Source of the DNA: an uncultured Alphaproteobacteria bacterium
Lineage (GTDB): Bacteria; Pseudomonadota; Alphaproteobacteria; MPNO01; UBA830
Assembly (NCBI GenBank): GCA_913047365.1
Contig: CAJWUK010000007.1
Span: 1-33,111, forward strand
Direction of reading: 5' to 3'
DNA length: 33,111 nucleotides
In this document: in pieces, positions 1-9,224 of the stretch
Position numbering within the stretch: position 1 is the stretch's first letter
Layout of the letters: the number at the start of each line of letters is the position of its first letter
Made by a program: the position numbers and the translations under genes
Notes under the pieces: generated by a model
Told to the model about the DNA's origin: nothing
The model's input: only the letters and a program-made list of their open reading frames with translations
Databases searched by the model: none

Positions 1-2
1 TG

Positions 3-554
3 GATGCCCTGGAAGTCGATGTTTGCCATCTTGTCGGGCACTCGCTTGGCGCGATCATGGCCTGCGGCTTCACGCGAACAACGCCAGACCGGGTAGGTAG
101 CCTGTTAATCGCATCGCCCGCTTCTGGTTATGGTCCGGATGGTGAAGAAGTTCAGGCACAGCGTCGGGCAGGACGCATCAACCTGCTGGAATCACTGGGA
201 CCGGAAGGGCTTGCGCGCGAACGCCACGGCAATCTGCTCTCCGAAGATGCGCCGCAATGGGCGCGGGACCGAGTACGCGACGTGATGTCCCTCATCTGTC
301 CTGAAGGATACCGGCAGGCGGTCGAACTGTTGGTTCTCGGCGACATCAAATCCGATGCCGCCCAGATAAAACTTGCAGCAACGGTCGTCGTTGGCGGCGC
401 CGATACAGTGACACCTCCCGATGGGTGCCGGTCTGTGGCGGAGAGCTTTTCAAGTTCCAAATTCCATGTGCTGCCGGGGCTGGGCCACGCCTGCTACGTA
501 GAGGGGCCTGACGCCTTTAACGACGTTCTGTCCGACCATCTTGGCCGTCAGTAA
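3..554 (+). CDS. alpha/beta hydrolase, 5'-truncated by window edge (3-oxoadipate enol-lactonase-like fold)
   Basis: Frame 3 is open from the window start and reads DALEVDVCHLVGHSLGAIMACGFTR (nucleophile elbow GHSLG). C-terminal GGADTVTPP..GLGHACYVEGPDAF gives the Asp and His region. Confidence 0.85.
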   Translation, partial: DALEVDVCHLVGHSLGAIMACGFTRTTPDRVGSLLIASPASGYGPDGEEVQAQRRAGRINLLESLGPEGLARERHGNLLSEDAPQWARDRVRDVMSLICPEGYRQAVELLVLGDIKSDAAQIKLAATVVVGGADTVTPPDGCRSVAESFSSSKFHVLPGLGHACYVEGPDAFNDVLSDHLGRQ

Positions 555-1489
555 TGAGTGCCCGACCACGTAAATCGAAGGGACCCGGTTATATCGTTCC
601 AGCGTTGGAACGGGGTTTGCTGTTGCTCCAAGCATTTTCCGGCGACAAACCGGTACAGTCGTTGGGCGTTCTGGCAAAAGAACTCGACCTGCCGCGTGCC
701 ACGGCATTTCGACTGGCTAATACACTAGAGCATTTGGGGTTTCTGGTCCGCGATCCCGACAGCGGCGAATATCGGATCGGTCCCGCGGCATTGAAACTGG
801 GCTGGACTTATTTATCCGGTCTGGAGCTTCCGGAAATCGCGCATCCTTTTCTGACTTACCTTCGAAACCGGACAAACGCATCGGTTCATATGGCGGTTCG
901 GGACGGGCGCGAAATCGTTTATGTCAGCCGTCTTCCTGCCAACGCAGCACTGACCAGCAATATTCGCGTGGGATCCAGATTGCCCGCGCATGCGTCTTCC
1001 ATGGGGCGCGCCATGCTGCAGGACCTGGAAGAAGATGAGCTTTTCGGTCTTTACCGTGGTACCCGGGAACTCGCGCCGTTTTCGAAGGAAACGCCGCCCA
1101 CAGTGCCCCAGTTGCGCGATCTTTTGGTTCGCGATGCAGCGAATAATGGTGTCATCGTCAGCCGGGGCTACTACGAAAAAGGCGTGGTCAGCATCGCCGC
1201 ACCGATACGGGATGGGCGGGACCGCGTCGTCGCTGCCATAAACATAACGGCGGCATCTGACCGACTGTCTGATGAGGCACTGGAAGGGCCGGTGCGCGAA
1301 GATGTCTTGCGGACGGCACGCCAGATTTCAGAAGCTTTGGGACACGATCCGGATAGCCGCCGGACCGTGGGAATCGAACTTGCGCTGCCCAACACGGCGC
1401 TGGCGGAGCCCCGCTATAATGCGGAAGACGAACAGGGGTATCCCAAATATCAGACCCGTGACCAGCTTGAAAAAGCGGACCGACAATAA
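554..1489 (+). CDS. IclR family transcriptional regulator
   Basis: N-terminal winged HTH (ALERGLLLLQAFSGDKPVQSLGVLAKELDLPRATAFRLANTLEHLGFL) and C-terminal IclR effector domain; ATG overlaps upstream TAA by 1 nt. Confidence 0.9.
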   Translation: MSARPRKSKGPGYIVPALERGLLLLQAFSGDKPVQSLGVLAKELDLPRATAFRLANTLEHLGFLVRDPDSGEYRIGPAALKLGWTYLSGLELPEIAHPFLTYLRNRTNASVHMAVRDGREIVYVSRLPANAALTSNIRVGSRLPAHASSMGRAMLQDLEEDELFGLYRGTRELAPFSKETPPTVPQLRDLLVRDAANNGVIVSRGYYEKGVVSIAAPIRDGRDRVVAAINITAASDRLSDEALEGPVREDVLRTARQISEALGHDPDSRRTVGIELALPNTALAEPRYNAEDEQGYPKYQTRDQLEKADRQ

Positions 1490-1638
1490 AAGCGGGAACA
1501 ACGCTGATTGGAACGCGAGCACGAAGCGTAACGGGCGGAAATTGCCTGCCGGTGCAAGGATAGGGACGATAAGGGGAATTCTGAGTCGTAGATCCCGTCC
1601 TGTTTAAGGGGGTGGGTTTAATGTGGAGCGGACCAACA

Positions 1639-2454
1639 ATGACAACAAACATGGAAAACAAGGTTGCTGCTATTACCGGTGGTTCTTCCGGTATTGGGCT
1701 GGCAACGGCGCAGGTTTTTCTGCGGACGGGGGCCAAGGTTGCTATTTGTGGTCGCAGCCAGGAACGCCTAGATGAAGCAGCAGAAGGCTTGGCAAGCATA
1801 TCGGGAAAAGAAAACGTCCTTGCTTACTCCTGCGACGTGTTGGACGAATCTGCCGTGGGAGGGTTTCAGGCGGCGGTCACCGAGCGGTTCGGCCGCTGCG
1901 ATGCCCTTGTCTGCAATGCCGGACAGGCGCGAGCGAGCTATTTTCACACCACCAGCGACCAGGACTGGCGGGACGAATTTGAACTGAAATTCTTCTCCGT
2001 GATCCGACCGGTTCGGGCTTTTGCTGATGCGCTTGAAGTATCGGGCGCCGGAGCGATTGTCTGCACCAGCGCCGGTCTCGCGCGTCGGCCGGAACCGTTT
2101 CTGATCGCGACCGGCGCAACGCGGGCCGGGCAATTAAACCTTCTGAAATCTTTGTCGATCGAATTCGCACCGCGAAACATTCGGGTCAATGCGGTATTAA
2201 TAGGATTGGTCGACTCCGGACAGTGGAGCCGCCGCTACGAAGCCGGTGAAGGCCCAGACGGCCGAGAAATTCCCGACGGCATGTCTAAAGAGGAGTGGTT
2301 CGCGGATCTGGCGAAAACGCGTCATATCCCGCTTGGGCGATTGGGAGAACCGGAGGAGGCGGCGAACGCAATTTTGTTTTTCGCATCTCCCATGTCTTCC
2401 TACATTACGGGAGAGACTATCGAGGTAGCAGGGGGGCAGGCACGCAATGTCTGA
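1639..2454 (+). CDS. SDR family oxidoreductase
   Basis: Rossmann motif TGGSSGIGLA, NAG motif and C-terminal ITGETIEVAGG. ATG at 1639 (MTTNMENKV) preferred over the ORF-track start at 1612. The usual YxxxK appears altered (ATGATRAGQ). Confidence 0.85.
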   Translation: MTTNMENKVAAITGGSSGIGLATAQVFLRTGAKVAICGRSQERLDEAAEGLASISGKENVLAYSCDVLDESAVGGFQAAVTERFGRCDALVCNAGQARASYFHTTSDQDWRDEFELKFFSVIRPVRAFADALEVSGAGAIVCTSAGLARRPEPFLIATGATRAGQLNLLKSLSIEFAPRNIRVNAVLIGLVDSGQWSRRYEAGEGPDGREIPDGMSKEEWFADLAKTRHIPLGRLGEPEEAANAILFFASPMSSYITGETIEVAGGQARNV

Positions 2455-4105
2455 ACTGGTGACGGCCGGCGATGTTGCTGCCGCATTTCTGGAACGCTGT
2501 GGGGTCGAACATGCCTTCGGTGTTATCAGCATCCACAACATGCCGATCCTGGACGCTATTTCAAGGCGCAACAAGGTTACTTTTATCCCGGCCCGGTCCG
2601 AGGGCGGCGCCGTAAACATGGCCGATGCCAACGCGCGCGTGCGTGGCGGACTTGGCGTTGCGGTATCGAGCACGGGAACGGCTGCAGGAAACGCCTGTGG
2701 CGCGATTGTCGAAGCGATGACGGCGGGGACGCCGCTGCTACACCTGACCGGGCAGATCGATTCTCTACATCTGGATCGGCAGAAGGGATTTATCCATGAA
2801 GCGCCGGACCAACTCGGCATGCTCGGCGCTGCGGGCAAGGGCGCGTTCCGAGTCTGGTCCGCGGACGCTATGCTGGGCACCCTGCGGGAGGCTGTGAAGC
2901 TCGCTTTCACGCCGCCGATGGGACCGGTCAGTGTCGAGATAGCCATCGACGTACAGAAATCCAATACCGTCATGCCGGCCAGTATAGATCCGTTGCCGGT
3001 TCCGGAGTTGCCCCCGGGAGAAGATGCTGTCGATGCCCTGGCTGGCGCCCTGGCCGGCAAGAAGCGAGTGATGATGTGGCTGGGCGGCGGCGCCCGCCAT
3101 GCGGCCGACCCGGTGGCGCGTCTTGCAAATCTGGGCTTTGGTGTTGTGACCAGCGTTCAGGGCCGTGGTGTGTTGCCCGGCGACGATCAGATGTCGCTTG
3201 GGGCGTTCAATCTTCAGCCCGCAGTGGAAGAGCTTTACAAGACCTGCGATGCGATGCTGGTAGTCGGGTCACATCTGCGTTCGAATGAGACGCTTTCCTA
3301 TGCACTGTCTCTGCCGCAGCCCTTGTATCAGATCGATGCCGATCCGAAAGCGGAAGGCCGGTCCTATCCCGTCGACATGTTCGTCTGCGGGGACTCGGCG
3401 CTGACGCTGGAAATGCTGGCCGATAAGTTGAAGGCGAATTTTACGCCGGATGCCGGATTTAAAAGCGATATCCGGGAAGCGCGTGCCGCGGCTGAGGGTG
3501 GCATGCGAAAGGCGCTGGGGCCCTATAACGACGTTCTGGATGCCGTGCTCGAAACAGTGCCGCGCGATTTCGTCTGGGTACGGGATATCACGCTCTCCAA
3601 CACGATCTGGGGTAACCGCTTGCCACCGCTGGGTGGTCCCCGAGACGGGGTTCATGCCCTGGGCGGCGGGATCGGACAGGGGCTACCCATGGGTATCGGT
3701 GCGGCATTGGCCGCTCAGCGTGACGATCGCAAGACGCTGGTTCTGGCGGGTGATGGTGGGTTCGCTGTTACCTTGGGGGAACTTGCTACCGCCAAACAGG
3801 AAAATGCCGATATCGCTATTCTGTTGATGAATGACGGCGGTTACGGGGTCATAAAGAACATTGCCGATGCCCACTATAACGGCAATCGCGATTACACCGA
3901 CATTCTGGGCCCCGACTGGGGCATGCTTTGCGATTCCCTGAATATACCGCATTGGGGAGTGGCGGACGTGAAGGGCCTAGCTGAGATACTGGGACGGGCA
4001 TTCGATGCGGAAGGACCGGCGCTTGTAGAGGTGGATATGACGTCAATTGGGGATTTCGCCCAAGCCTTTGCCGGACCGCCGGCCAAAACCGGAGACGACG
4101 ACTGA
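2447..4105 (+). CDS. thiamine pyrophosphate-binding enzyme, acetolactate synthase-like
   Basis: 552 aa; N-terminal PYR domain (FLERCGVEHAFGV..., RSEGGAVNMADANARVRG) and C-terminal ThDP motif LAGDGGFAVTLGELATA...NDGGYGVI. Confidence 0.88.
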   Translation: MSELVTAGDVAAAFLERCGVEHAFGVISIHNMPILDAISRRNKVTFIPARSEGGAVNMADANARVRGGLGVAVSSTGTAAGNACGAIVEAMTAGTPLLHLTGQIDSLHLDRQKGFIHEAPDQLGMLGAAGKGAFRVWSADAMLGTLREAVKLAFTPPMGPVSVEIAIDVQKSNTVMPASIDPLPVPELPPGEDAVDALAGALAGKKRVMMWLGGGARHAADPVARLANLGFGVVTSVQGRGVLPGDDQMSLGAFNLQPAVEELYKTCDAMLVVGSHLRSNETLSYALSLPQPLYQIDADPKAEGRSYPVDMFVCGDSALTLEMLADKLKANFTPDAGFKSDIREARAAAEGGMRKALGPYNDVLDAVLETVPRDFVWVRDITLSNTIWGNRLPPLGGPRDGVHALGGGIGQGLPMGIGAALAAQRDDRKTLVLAGDGGFAVTLGELATAKQENADIAILLMNDGGYGVIKNIADAHYNGNRDYTDILGPDWGMLCDSLNIPHWGVADVKGLAEILGRAFDAEGPALVEVDMTSIGDFAQAFAGPPAKTGDDD

Positions 4106-4908
4106 TGAATGTTTTGCTGATCGGCTATGGCGCCATCGCCCAGGAGGTCCTGAAACATATTGGGCCAGACGGCGACGCAAGGATCACGGCGATCCTAGTG
4201 CGGACGGGCCGGGTGGAAGAGGTAAGAGCCGCGGTTTCGGACAGGGGAATAGAGGTGGTGTCGTCTTTCGACGATCTCACGGTATCGCCTAAACTGGTTG
4301 CTGAATGCGCTGGACATAATGGGGTGCGGGAATACGGCGCCGACGCGTTACGCCGCGGCATGGATTTTCTGGTGATTTCCATTGGCGTGCTAGCAGACAC
4401 TGCTCTCTATGAAGAACTTCTGGCGGCTGCGAAAGAGGGCGGGGCAAAACTGGTGCTCGCCGCCGGGGCCGTTGCCGGCGCTGATGCGTTGGCCGCCGCC
4501 CGTGTCGGCGGACTGTCGAAGGTCACCTATACATCCCGGAAGCCTCCCGGCGCCTGGAAGGGAACGCCGGCGGAAGAGGTATGCGATCTCGATGCGTTGG
4601 AAACCGAAACGGCGTTGTATGAAGGCGGCGCGGACGAAGCAGCGACGCGCTATCCGCAGAATGCTAATGTAGCCGCTACCATTGCCCTGGCGGGGGCAGG
4701 GTTCGGCGACACCAAGGTCCGGCTCGTGGCTGATCCTGAAGCCGGCGGAAATATCCACCAGGTCCATGCAGAAGGGATGTTTGGCGCTGTCGATATCGAA
4801 ATCCGGGGCAAGCCGCTGCCGGATAATCCCAAGACGTCAACTCTTGCCGCACATTCGGTGGTTGCGGAAATCCGTCGCCGCGCCGCGCCGGTGGAGATCG
4901 GCGGCTAG
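4105..4908 (+). CDS. aspartate dehydrogenase-like protein (NadX family)
   Basis: N-terminal MNVLLIGYGAIAQEVL; family hallmarks YPQNANVAATIALAG and NPKTSTLAAHSVVAEIRR. Confidence 0.83.
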   Translation: MNVLLIGYGAIAQEVLKHIGPDGDARITAILVRTGRVEEVRAAVSDRGIEVVSSFDDLTVSPKLVAECAGHNGVREYGADALRRGMDFLVISIGVLADTALYEELLAAAKEGGAKLVLAAGAVAGADALAAARVGGLSKVTYTSRKPPGAWKGTPAEEVCDLDALETETALYEGGADEAATRYPQNANVAATIALAGAGFGDTKVRLVADPEAGGNIHQVHAEGMFGAVDIEIRGKPLPDNPKTSTLAAHSVVAEIRRRAAPVEIGG

Positions 4909-5118
4909 GTTCTCTCGGGCGGCTTCGAAGGCCAGGAACGAGTTTTCCGATTATCGAGGCGGGGTCAACGCTGATCAGTTTGTACTTGCTGAAAAACGTT
5001 TTTGCGCCGTGTTCGGTCGCGGTCCGTTGCAGTCCTGGCGTCCTCATGTTGGTCTGGCCGATATCTGGCTCTGGTTCTATAGTTTCGCCTTACTTTCGCT
5101 AAAAAAAGAGACCCAGCC

Positions 5119-5745
5119 ATGGCATCCCCCGACCGCACCGGAGAAACTCCCAAACAACTGACTGAGATCGGCGCGCTACCGATCCCCGATCCGGGTACAC
5201 TGGACGAGGATCTGCAGAAATACATGCAAATCTGCGAAGACAAGCTGGGCCACATTCCGAACGTCGTGAAGGTGTTTTCGCTGCGGCCTGCAAAGCTGCG
5301 CACGTTCATCGCCAAATACAACGAGATGATGCTGTCGGATGAAACCGATCTTTCGCGGCTGGAACGCGAGATGATCGCGGTGGTCGTGTCTTGCGCAAAT
5401 CGGTGCGTCTACTGCATCACATCCCACAGCCAGGCAGTGCGCGAATTTTCGGGCGATCCAGTGCTCGGCGATATCCTGATGGTGAATTACCGTGAAGCGA
5501 ATTTGACGCCGCGTCAGCGCGCCATGCTCGACCACGCCTGGAAAATAACGACCGCCCCGGGCGAAACCGGCGAGGCTGACCGCCAGGCTCTCGCGGATGC
5601 CGGGCTCAGCCCGGAGGAAATTTTCGACGTCAACGACGTGATCGCCTATTTCAACTATACCAACCGCATGACCCACGGCCTGGGCATGCAGCCGAACGAA
5701 TACTACTTTGGCCGCAACCGCCTCCCCGACCCGGAGGGGGGATAA
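5119..5745 (+). CDS. AhpD-like / carboxymuconolactone decarboxylase-fold peroxidase-related protein
   Basis: CxxC-x3-H motif CVYCITSH in an AhpD-like context (LSRLEREMIAVVVSCANRCVYCITSHSQAV). Confidence 0.8.
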   Translation: MASPDRTGETPKQLTEIGALPIPDPGTLDEDLQKYMQICEDKLGHIPNVVKVFSLRPAKLRTFIAKYNEMMLSDETDLSRLEREMIAVVVSCANRCVYCITSHSQAVREFSGDPVLGDILMVNYREANLTPRQRAMLDHAWKITTAPGETGEADRQALADAGLSPEEIFDVNDVIAYFNYTNRMTHGLGMQPNEYYFGRNRLPDPEGG

Positions 5746-5866
5746 GACTCAGCGGGGCGTTGCTCCCCGTCCCTGCAACTTCTTGGTATCTGACTACACA
5801 GCATTAATGCGACGGAGGCCCGGGGTATCCATTCACAGCGGAGGGGGATTGCGGTAAACCGCGCCA

Positions 5867-7546
5867 ATGGCACCTGTTTTCATAAAACTCGGGCTGGATG
5901 CGAAGCAGGCAATGATGCGGGGTGCCGACCTTCTGGCGGATTCCGTCGCGCTAACACTGGGGCCCGCAGGACGTTGCGTGTTGATTGAGGCCCAGGGCGG
6001 CGGGCTACGGGCGCCGCGGATCACCAAGGACGGTGTCACCGTGGCCGACGCGCTGGAGGTCGACGGGCGGTTGGAGAAGATGGGTCTGCGGCTGATGCGG
6101 CGAGCCGCTCAGCGCATAGGCGAAGATATCGGCGACGGCACCACCACCACCATCGTACTGGCCCGGGCGCTGGCGGCAGAGGGGTTGAAAGCGATCGCTA
6201 CCGGGATCGATCCAATGTCGTTGCGTCGCGAACTCGATGCAGGTGTCGCTGACGTTACGTCGGAATTGCGGAGGATGGCGAAACCGGTGCAGGGTCGTTC
6301 GGATTTCGAGCGGGTCGCGACCATTTCCGCCAACGGCGAAGAATTCCTCGGCAGAATGATTGCCGACGCGTTTGATACGGTCGGCGCGGACGGCGTTGTT
6401 TCCGTCGAAGGTGGCGAAGCGCTGGCGACCACGTGGGAGTGCGTGACTGGCCTGCAATGGGATGGCGGGTACGTTTCCCCCTATTTCATGACCGATCCGA
6501 TCACCACTGAATGCCGTTACGACAATCCGCTGATCCTGCTGACCGAACACATATTGGAAGATCATACGTCGCTGCTAAAAGTGATGGAAACCGCGGTGCA
6601 GGCGCGTCGGCCACTGTTTATCGTCGCCGAGGCGGTAAAGGGCGAGGCACTGCAGACCTTGACCGTGAATAAGGTGCGCAAAGGACTGCGAGTGGTGGCG
6701 GGGAAAGGACCGCTGTTTGGTGAACGCCGCCGCGCTATGCTGGAAGACACCGCGACTGTGATCGGCGGGGCGCTGATATCCGAACATCGGGGTGACAATC
6801 TGGAAATTATCGACCCGGCGGCGCTCGGCGGCGCGGAGCGCATTGTACTGACCAAAGACCGGACTACCATCATAGGTGGTGCCGGAAAACAAGTGAATAT
6901 CGACAGGCGTGTCGAGGGCATCCGGGCTGAACAAGGACTTGAGAGCAATACGCCGTTTCAGGAAAAGAACTTGCGCGAACGCCTGGCACGGCTGACCGGC
7001 GGGGTAGTTGTCGTCCGCGCCGGTGGCGGTAGCAAGATGGAGATCACCGAACGCCGGGACCGCGCGGAGGATGCCGCCGGCGCGGTGCGGGCTGCGGCAA
7101 TAGACGGTATTTTGCCTGGTGGCGGGTCGTCCTATATCCATGCAGCCCGCGAGATTTCAGAAGGGAACACGACGGAGACACGGGCGGCAATGCGTATTCT
7201 TCGAACGGCGCTGAACGCACCTGCGGCGCAGATCGCCGCCAACGCTGGGTATGACGGACGCATGGTCACGGCGCGATTGTCGGAAGAGGGGAAAGTCAAT
7301 CGCGGCTTCAACGCGCTGACCGGAGACTTCACCGATTTGATTAAGGCCGGCGTAATTGATCCAGCCCGGGTGGCGATATCGGCGCTGGAAGCCGCCATGT
7401 CCGTGGCGGGACTGTTTCTGACCATTGAAACCGTTATCGCAAAACCGCCACCCCCGCCGCGCCCCTCACGGGCCGATGACATCCCCTTCGGGCCGGAAGC
7501 CAAGGATATGACTGCCGAGGAAGCGGGCGAGTTCGGGCTGGTCTAG
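5867..7546 (+). CDS. divergent GroEL-like (HSP60) chaperonin without an adjacent groES
   Basis: TLGPAGRCVLIE, ITKDGVTVA, GDGTTTTIVLA, GYVSPYFM, ERRRAMLEDTA and AEDAAGAVRAAAIDGILPGGG match GroEL landmarks. The C-terminus is PPPPPRPSRADDIPFGPEAKDMTAEEAGEFGLV rather than a GGM repeat. Confidence 0.92.
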   Translation: MAPVFIKLGLDAKQAMMRGADLLADSVALTLGPAGRCVLIEAQGGGLRAPRITKDGVTVADALEVDGRLEKMGLRLMRRAAQRIGEDIGDGTTTTIVLARALAAEGLKAIATGIDPMSLRRELDAGVADVTSELRRMAKPVQGRSDFERVATISANGEEFLGRMIADAFDTVGADGVVSVEGGEALATTWECVTGLQWDGGYVSPYFMTDPITTECRYDNPLILLTEHILEDHTSLLKVMETAVQARRPLFIVAEAVKGEALQTLTVNKVRKGLRVVAGKGPLFGERRRAMLEDTATVIGGALISEHRGDNLEIIDPAALGGAERIVLTKDRTTIIGGAGKQVNIDRRVEGIRAEQGLESNTPFQEKNLRERLARLTGGVVVVRAGGGSKMEITERRDRAEDAAGAVRAAAIDGILPGGGSSYIHAAREISEGNTTETRAAMRILRTALNAPAAQIAANAGYDGRMVTARLSEEGKVNRGFNALTGDFTDLIKAGVIDPARVAISALEAAMSVAGLFLTIETVIAKPPPPPRPSRADDIPFGPEAKDMTAEEAGEFGLV

Positions 7547-7845
7547 GGAGCGATCTTCAAACCCCCTCCCCACCACATGTGTTGACACTGGCGTGCCCTG
7601 CTCCATTACGACCGGTTCGATGTCGCAGGGAATATTCCCTTCCAGGATCAACGCTAGGCCTCGGCGGCAGTGCTAGGAAATTGCAAAGCAGAGGAGGGCT
7701 ATATGCAAGCTCTCTTTCTTTTGAGATTGTCGTTGAAATGCAGACAGAAATATCAGACCCATCCTGACAGCCGCCTGTCGCTATTGATGCAAGACGCGAA
7801 ATTACGGGCCCTTGCGCCCTTGCCCCCGATGGGTCATTGAGAGGG

Positions 7846-8766
7846 ATGCCCGCCAGTGAGAGCACTGTCGAAGACAAACCGCTGTCGCCGATCGCCGTGC
7901 TTTGGCTTCGGCTACCGCCGAACCTGCGCGGCATACTATGGCTCAGCCTGGGCGCGTTTCTGTTCGCGGTAGTGGATGTATTCGTCAAATCCCTCGGCGG
8001 GCGCTTCGATCCGCTGCAGATTTCCTTTTTTCGCTACGGCTGTGGGCTGATCTTCCTGATCCCCGTGTTCATCCGCTTCGGCGCGTCTAACATGAAGACC
8101 GAGCGCCTGCCGCTGCACATCCTGCGCATGTGCCTGGCCTTTGCCGCGCAGCTTGGCATCTTCATCACCGTTATTCACATGCCGCTGGCGGATGCCACCG
8201 CCTTCATGTTCTCCAAGCCGCTGTTCACTACCCTAGTGGCCGTGTTCATCCTGCACGAGGTTGTCAGTGGCCGACGCTGGGCGGCGACGATCGTCGGATT
8301 CGTCGGCGTGCTGGTGCTGGTTCGGCCGGGGGCAGGGACGATCGATCCCTACGCCTTCGTCGCTATCTTTTCCGCCCTGACCTTCGCCATCGCAAACGTG
8401 CTTATCCGCAAAATGTCAACGACGGAGCCGACGCCTCGCATCCTGTTCTACTATCACATTGGCGGTGTGCTGCTGTTTATAGGACCCGCGGCCTGGGTCT
8501 GGACCATGCCGGTCGGCATCGAATGGGTGAAACTGATCGGCATTGGCGGACTGACCACCCTGGGTATTTTCGGCTTCATGCGTGCCTTCGCAGTAGGAGA
8601 GGCCAATGCCGTTGGCCCGGCGGAAAACGTCCGCCTGATCTATGCCGCGCTGTTCGGGTACTTTCTGTTCAGCGAAATACCGACCATCTGGACCTTCGCC
8701 GGCGCACTGATCATTGTCGCCAGCACAGTCTATATTGCCCGGGCGGAGGCGCGCGGCAAGGAATAA
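7846..8766 (+). CDS. EamA/DMT superfamily transporter
   Basis: About 10 hydrophobic segments and EamA-type repeats (SKPLFTTLVAVFILHE, GFVGVLVLVRPG, LFSEIPTIWTFAGALIIVAS). ATG 7846 preferred over TTG 7837. Confidence 0.88.
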   Translation: MPASESTVEDKPLSPIAVLWLRLPPNLRGILWLSLGAFLFAVVDVFVKSLGGRFDPLQISFFRYGCGLIFLIPVFIRFGASNMKTERLPLHILRMCLAFAAQLGIFITVIHMPLADATAFMFSKPLFTTLVAVFILHEVVSGRRWAATIVGFVGVLVLVRPGAGTIDPYAFVAIFSALTFAIANVLIRKMSTTEPTPRILFYYHIGGVLLFIGPAAWVWTMPVGIEWVKLIGIGGLTTLGIFGFMRAFAVGEANAVGPAENVRLIYAALFGYFLFSEIPTIWTFAGALIIVASTVYIARAEARGKE

Positions 8767-8792
8767 ATACAAACACTAGCAATGTTTGTATT
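8766..8792. terminator. 10-bp perfect inverted repeat at the EamA stop codon (AATACAAACA-N7-TGTTTGTATT)
   Basis: Seen directly: arms 8766-8775 and 8783-8792, loop ctagcaa. No U-tract, so terminator function is uncertain. Confidence 0.45.
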
Positions 8793-8920
8793 ACGGTTAT
8801 CCTGAGGTCCGGAAATCGGGATAAGCCGTCATGCATCTATCGTCGACCTATATATAGATACCCTGAACCGGGAACTCGACGAAACCATTCCACTGGAGCC
8901 CCACGAAAATCAGAAGCCGT

Positions 8921-9214
8921 TTGACTGACTATCGGGTCACTCCGCCGGCCGGCGCGTATTTTCGTGAAAACGGTGAGTATGAGAACTTTGTCTGGGGTTC
9001 CATTCGGCAAAATTTCTACCTATCGAATCTGGCTGATAGTCTTGACCGCATTGGGCTAAATCCTGAACCTGGCCTTGATCGCGACGACATCCGACCGTAA
9101 TTGAAATGCGTTGATGTCCGGCGACATCCTTTGTTTTACAATGCGGTCACGGATGCCTTGGAGATTATTCGCGTACTCCACGGATCATGCGATGTGTTTC
9201 GACACCTGAAAGGA
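8921..9214 (+). pseudogene. ParE/RelE-superfamily toxin interrupted by an in-frame TAA (9098-9100)
   Basis: One frame reads LTDYRVTPPAGAYFRENGEYENFVWGSIRQNFYLSNLADSLDRIGLNPEPGLDRDDIRP*LKCVDVRRHPLFYNAVTDALEIIRVLHGSCDVFRHLKGN. This matches ParE landmarks (WG..Q...Y, P..G..RDDIRP, RHxxFY, EIxRVLHG..D...HL). Confidence 0.8.
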
Positions 9215-9224
9215 AATCTAAAAG

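Noticed and set aside
4992-5003. AAAAACGTTTTT palindrome
   Set aside because: Short low-complexity palindrome with no supporting context.
8130-8924. 264-aa ORF in an alternative frame across the first EamA gene
   Set aside because: Arg/His/Cys-rich shadow translation of a clear EamA coding frame.
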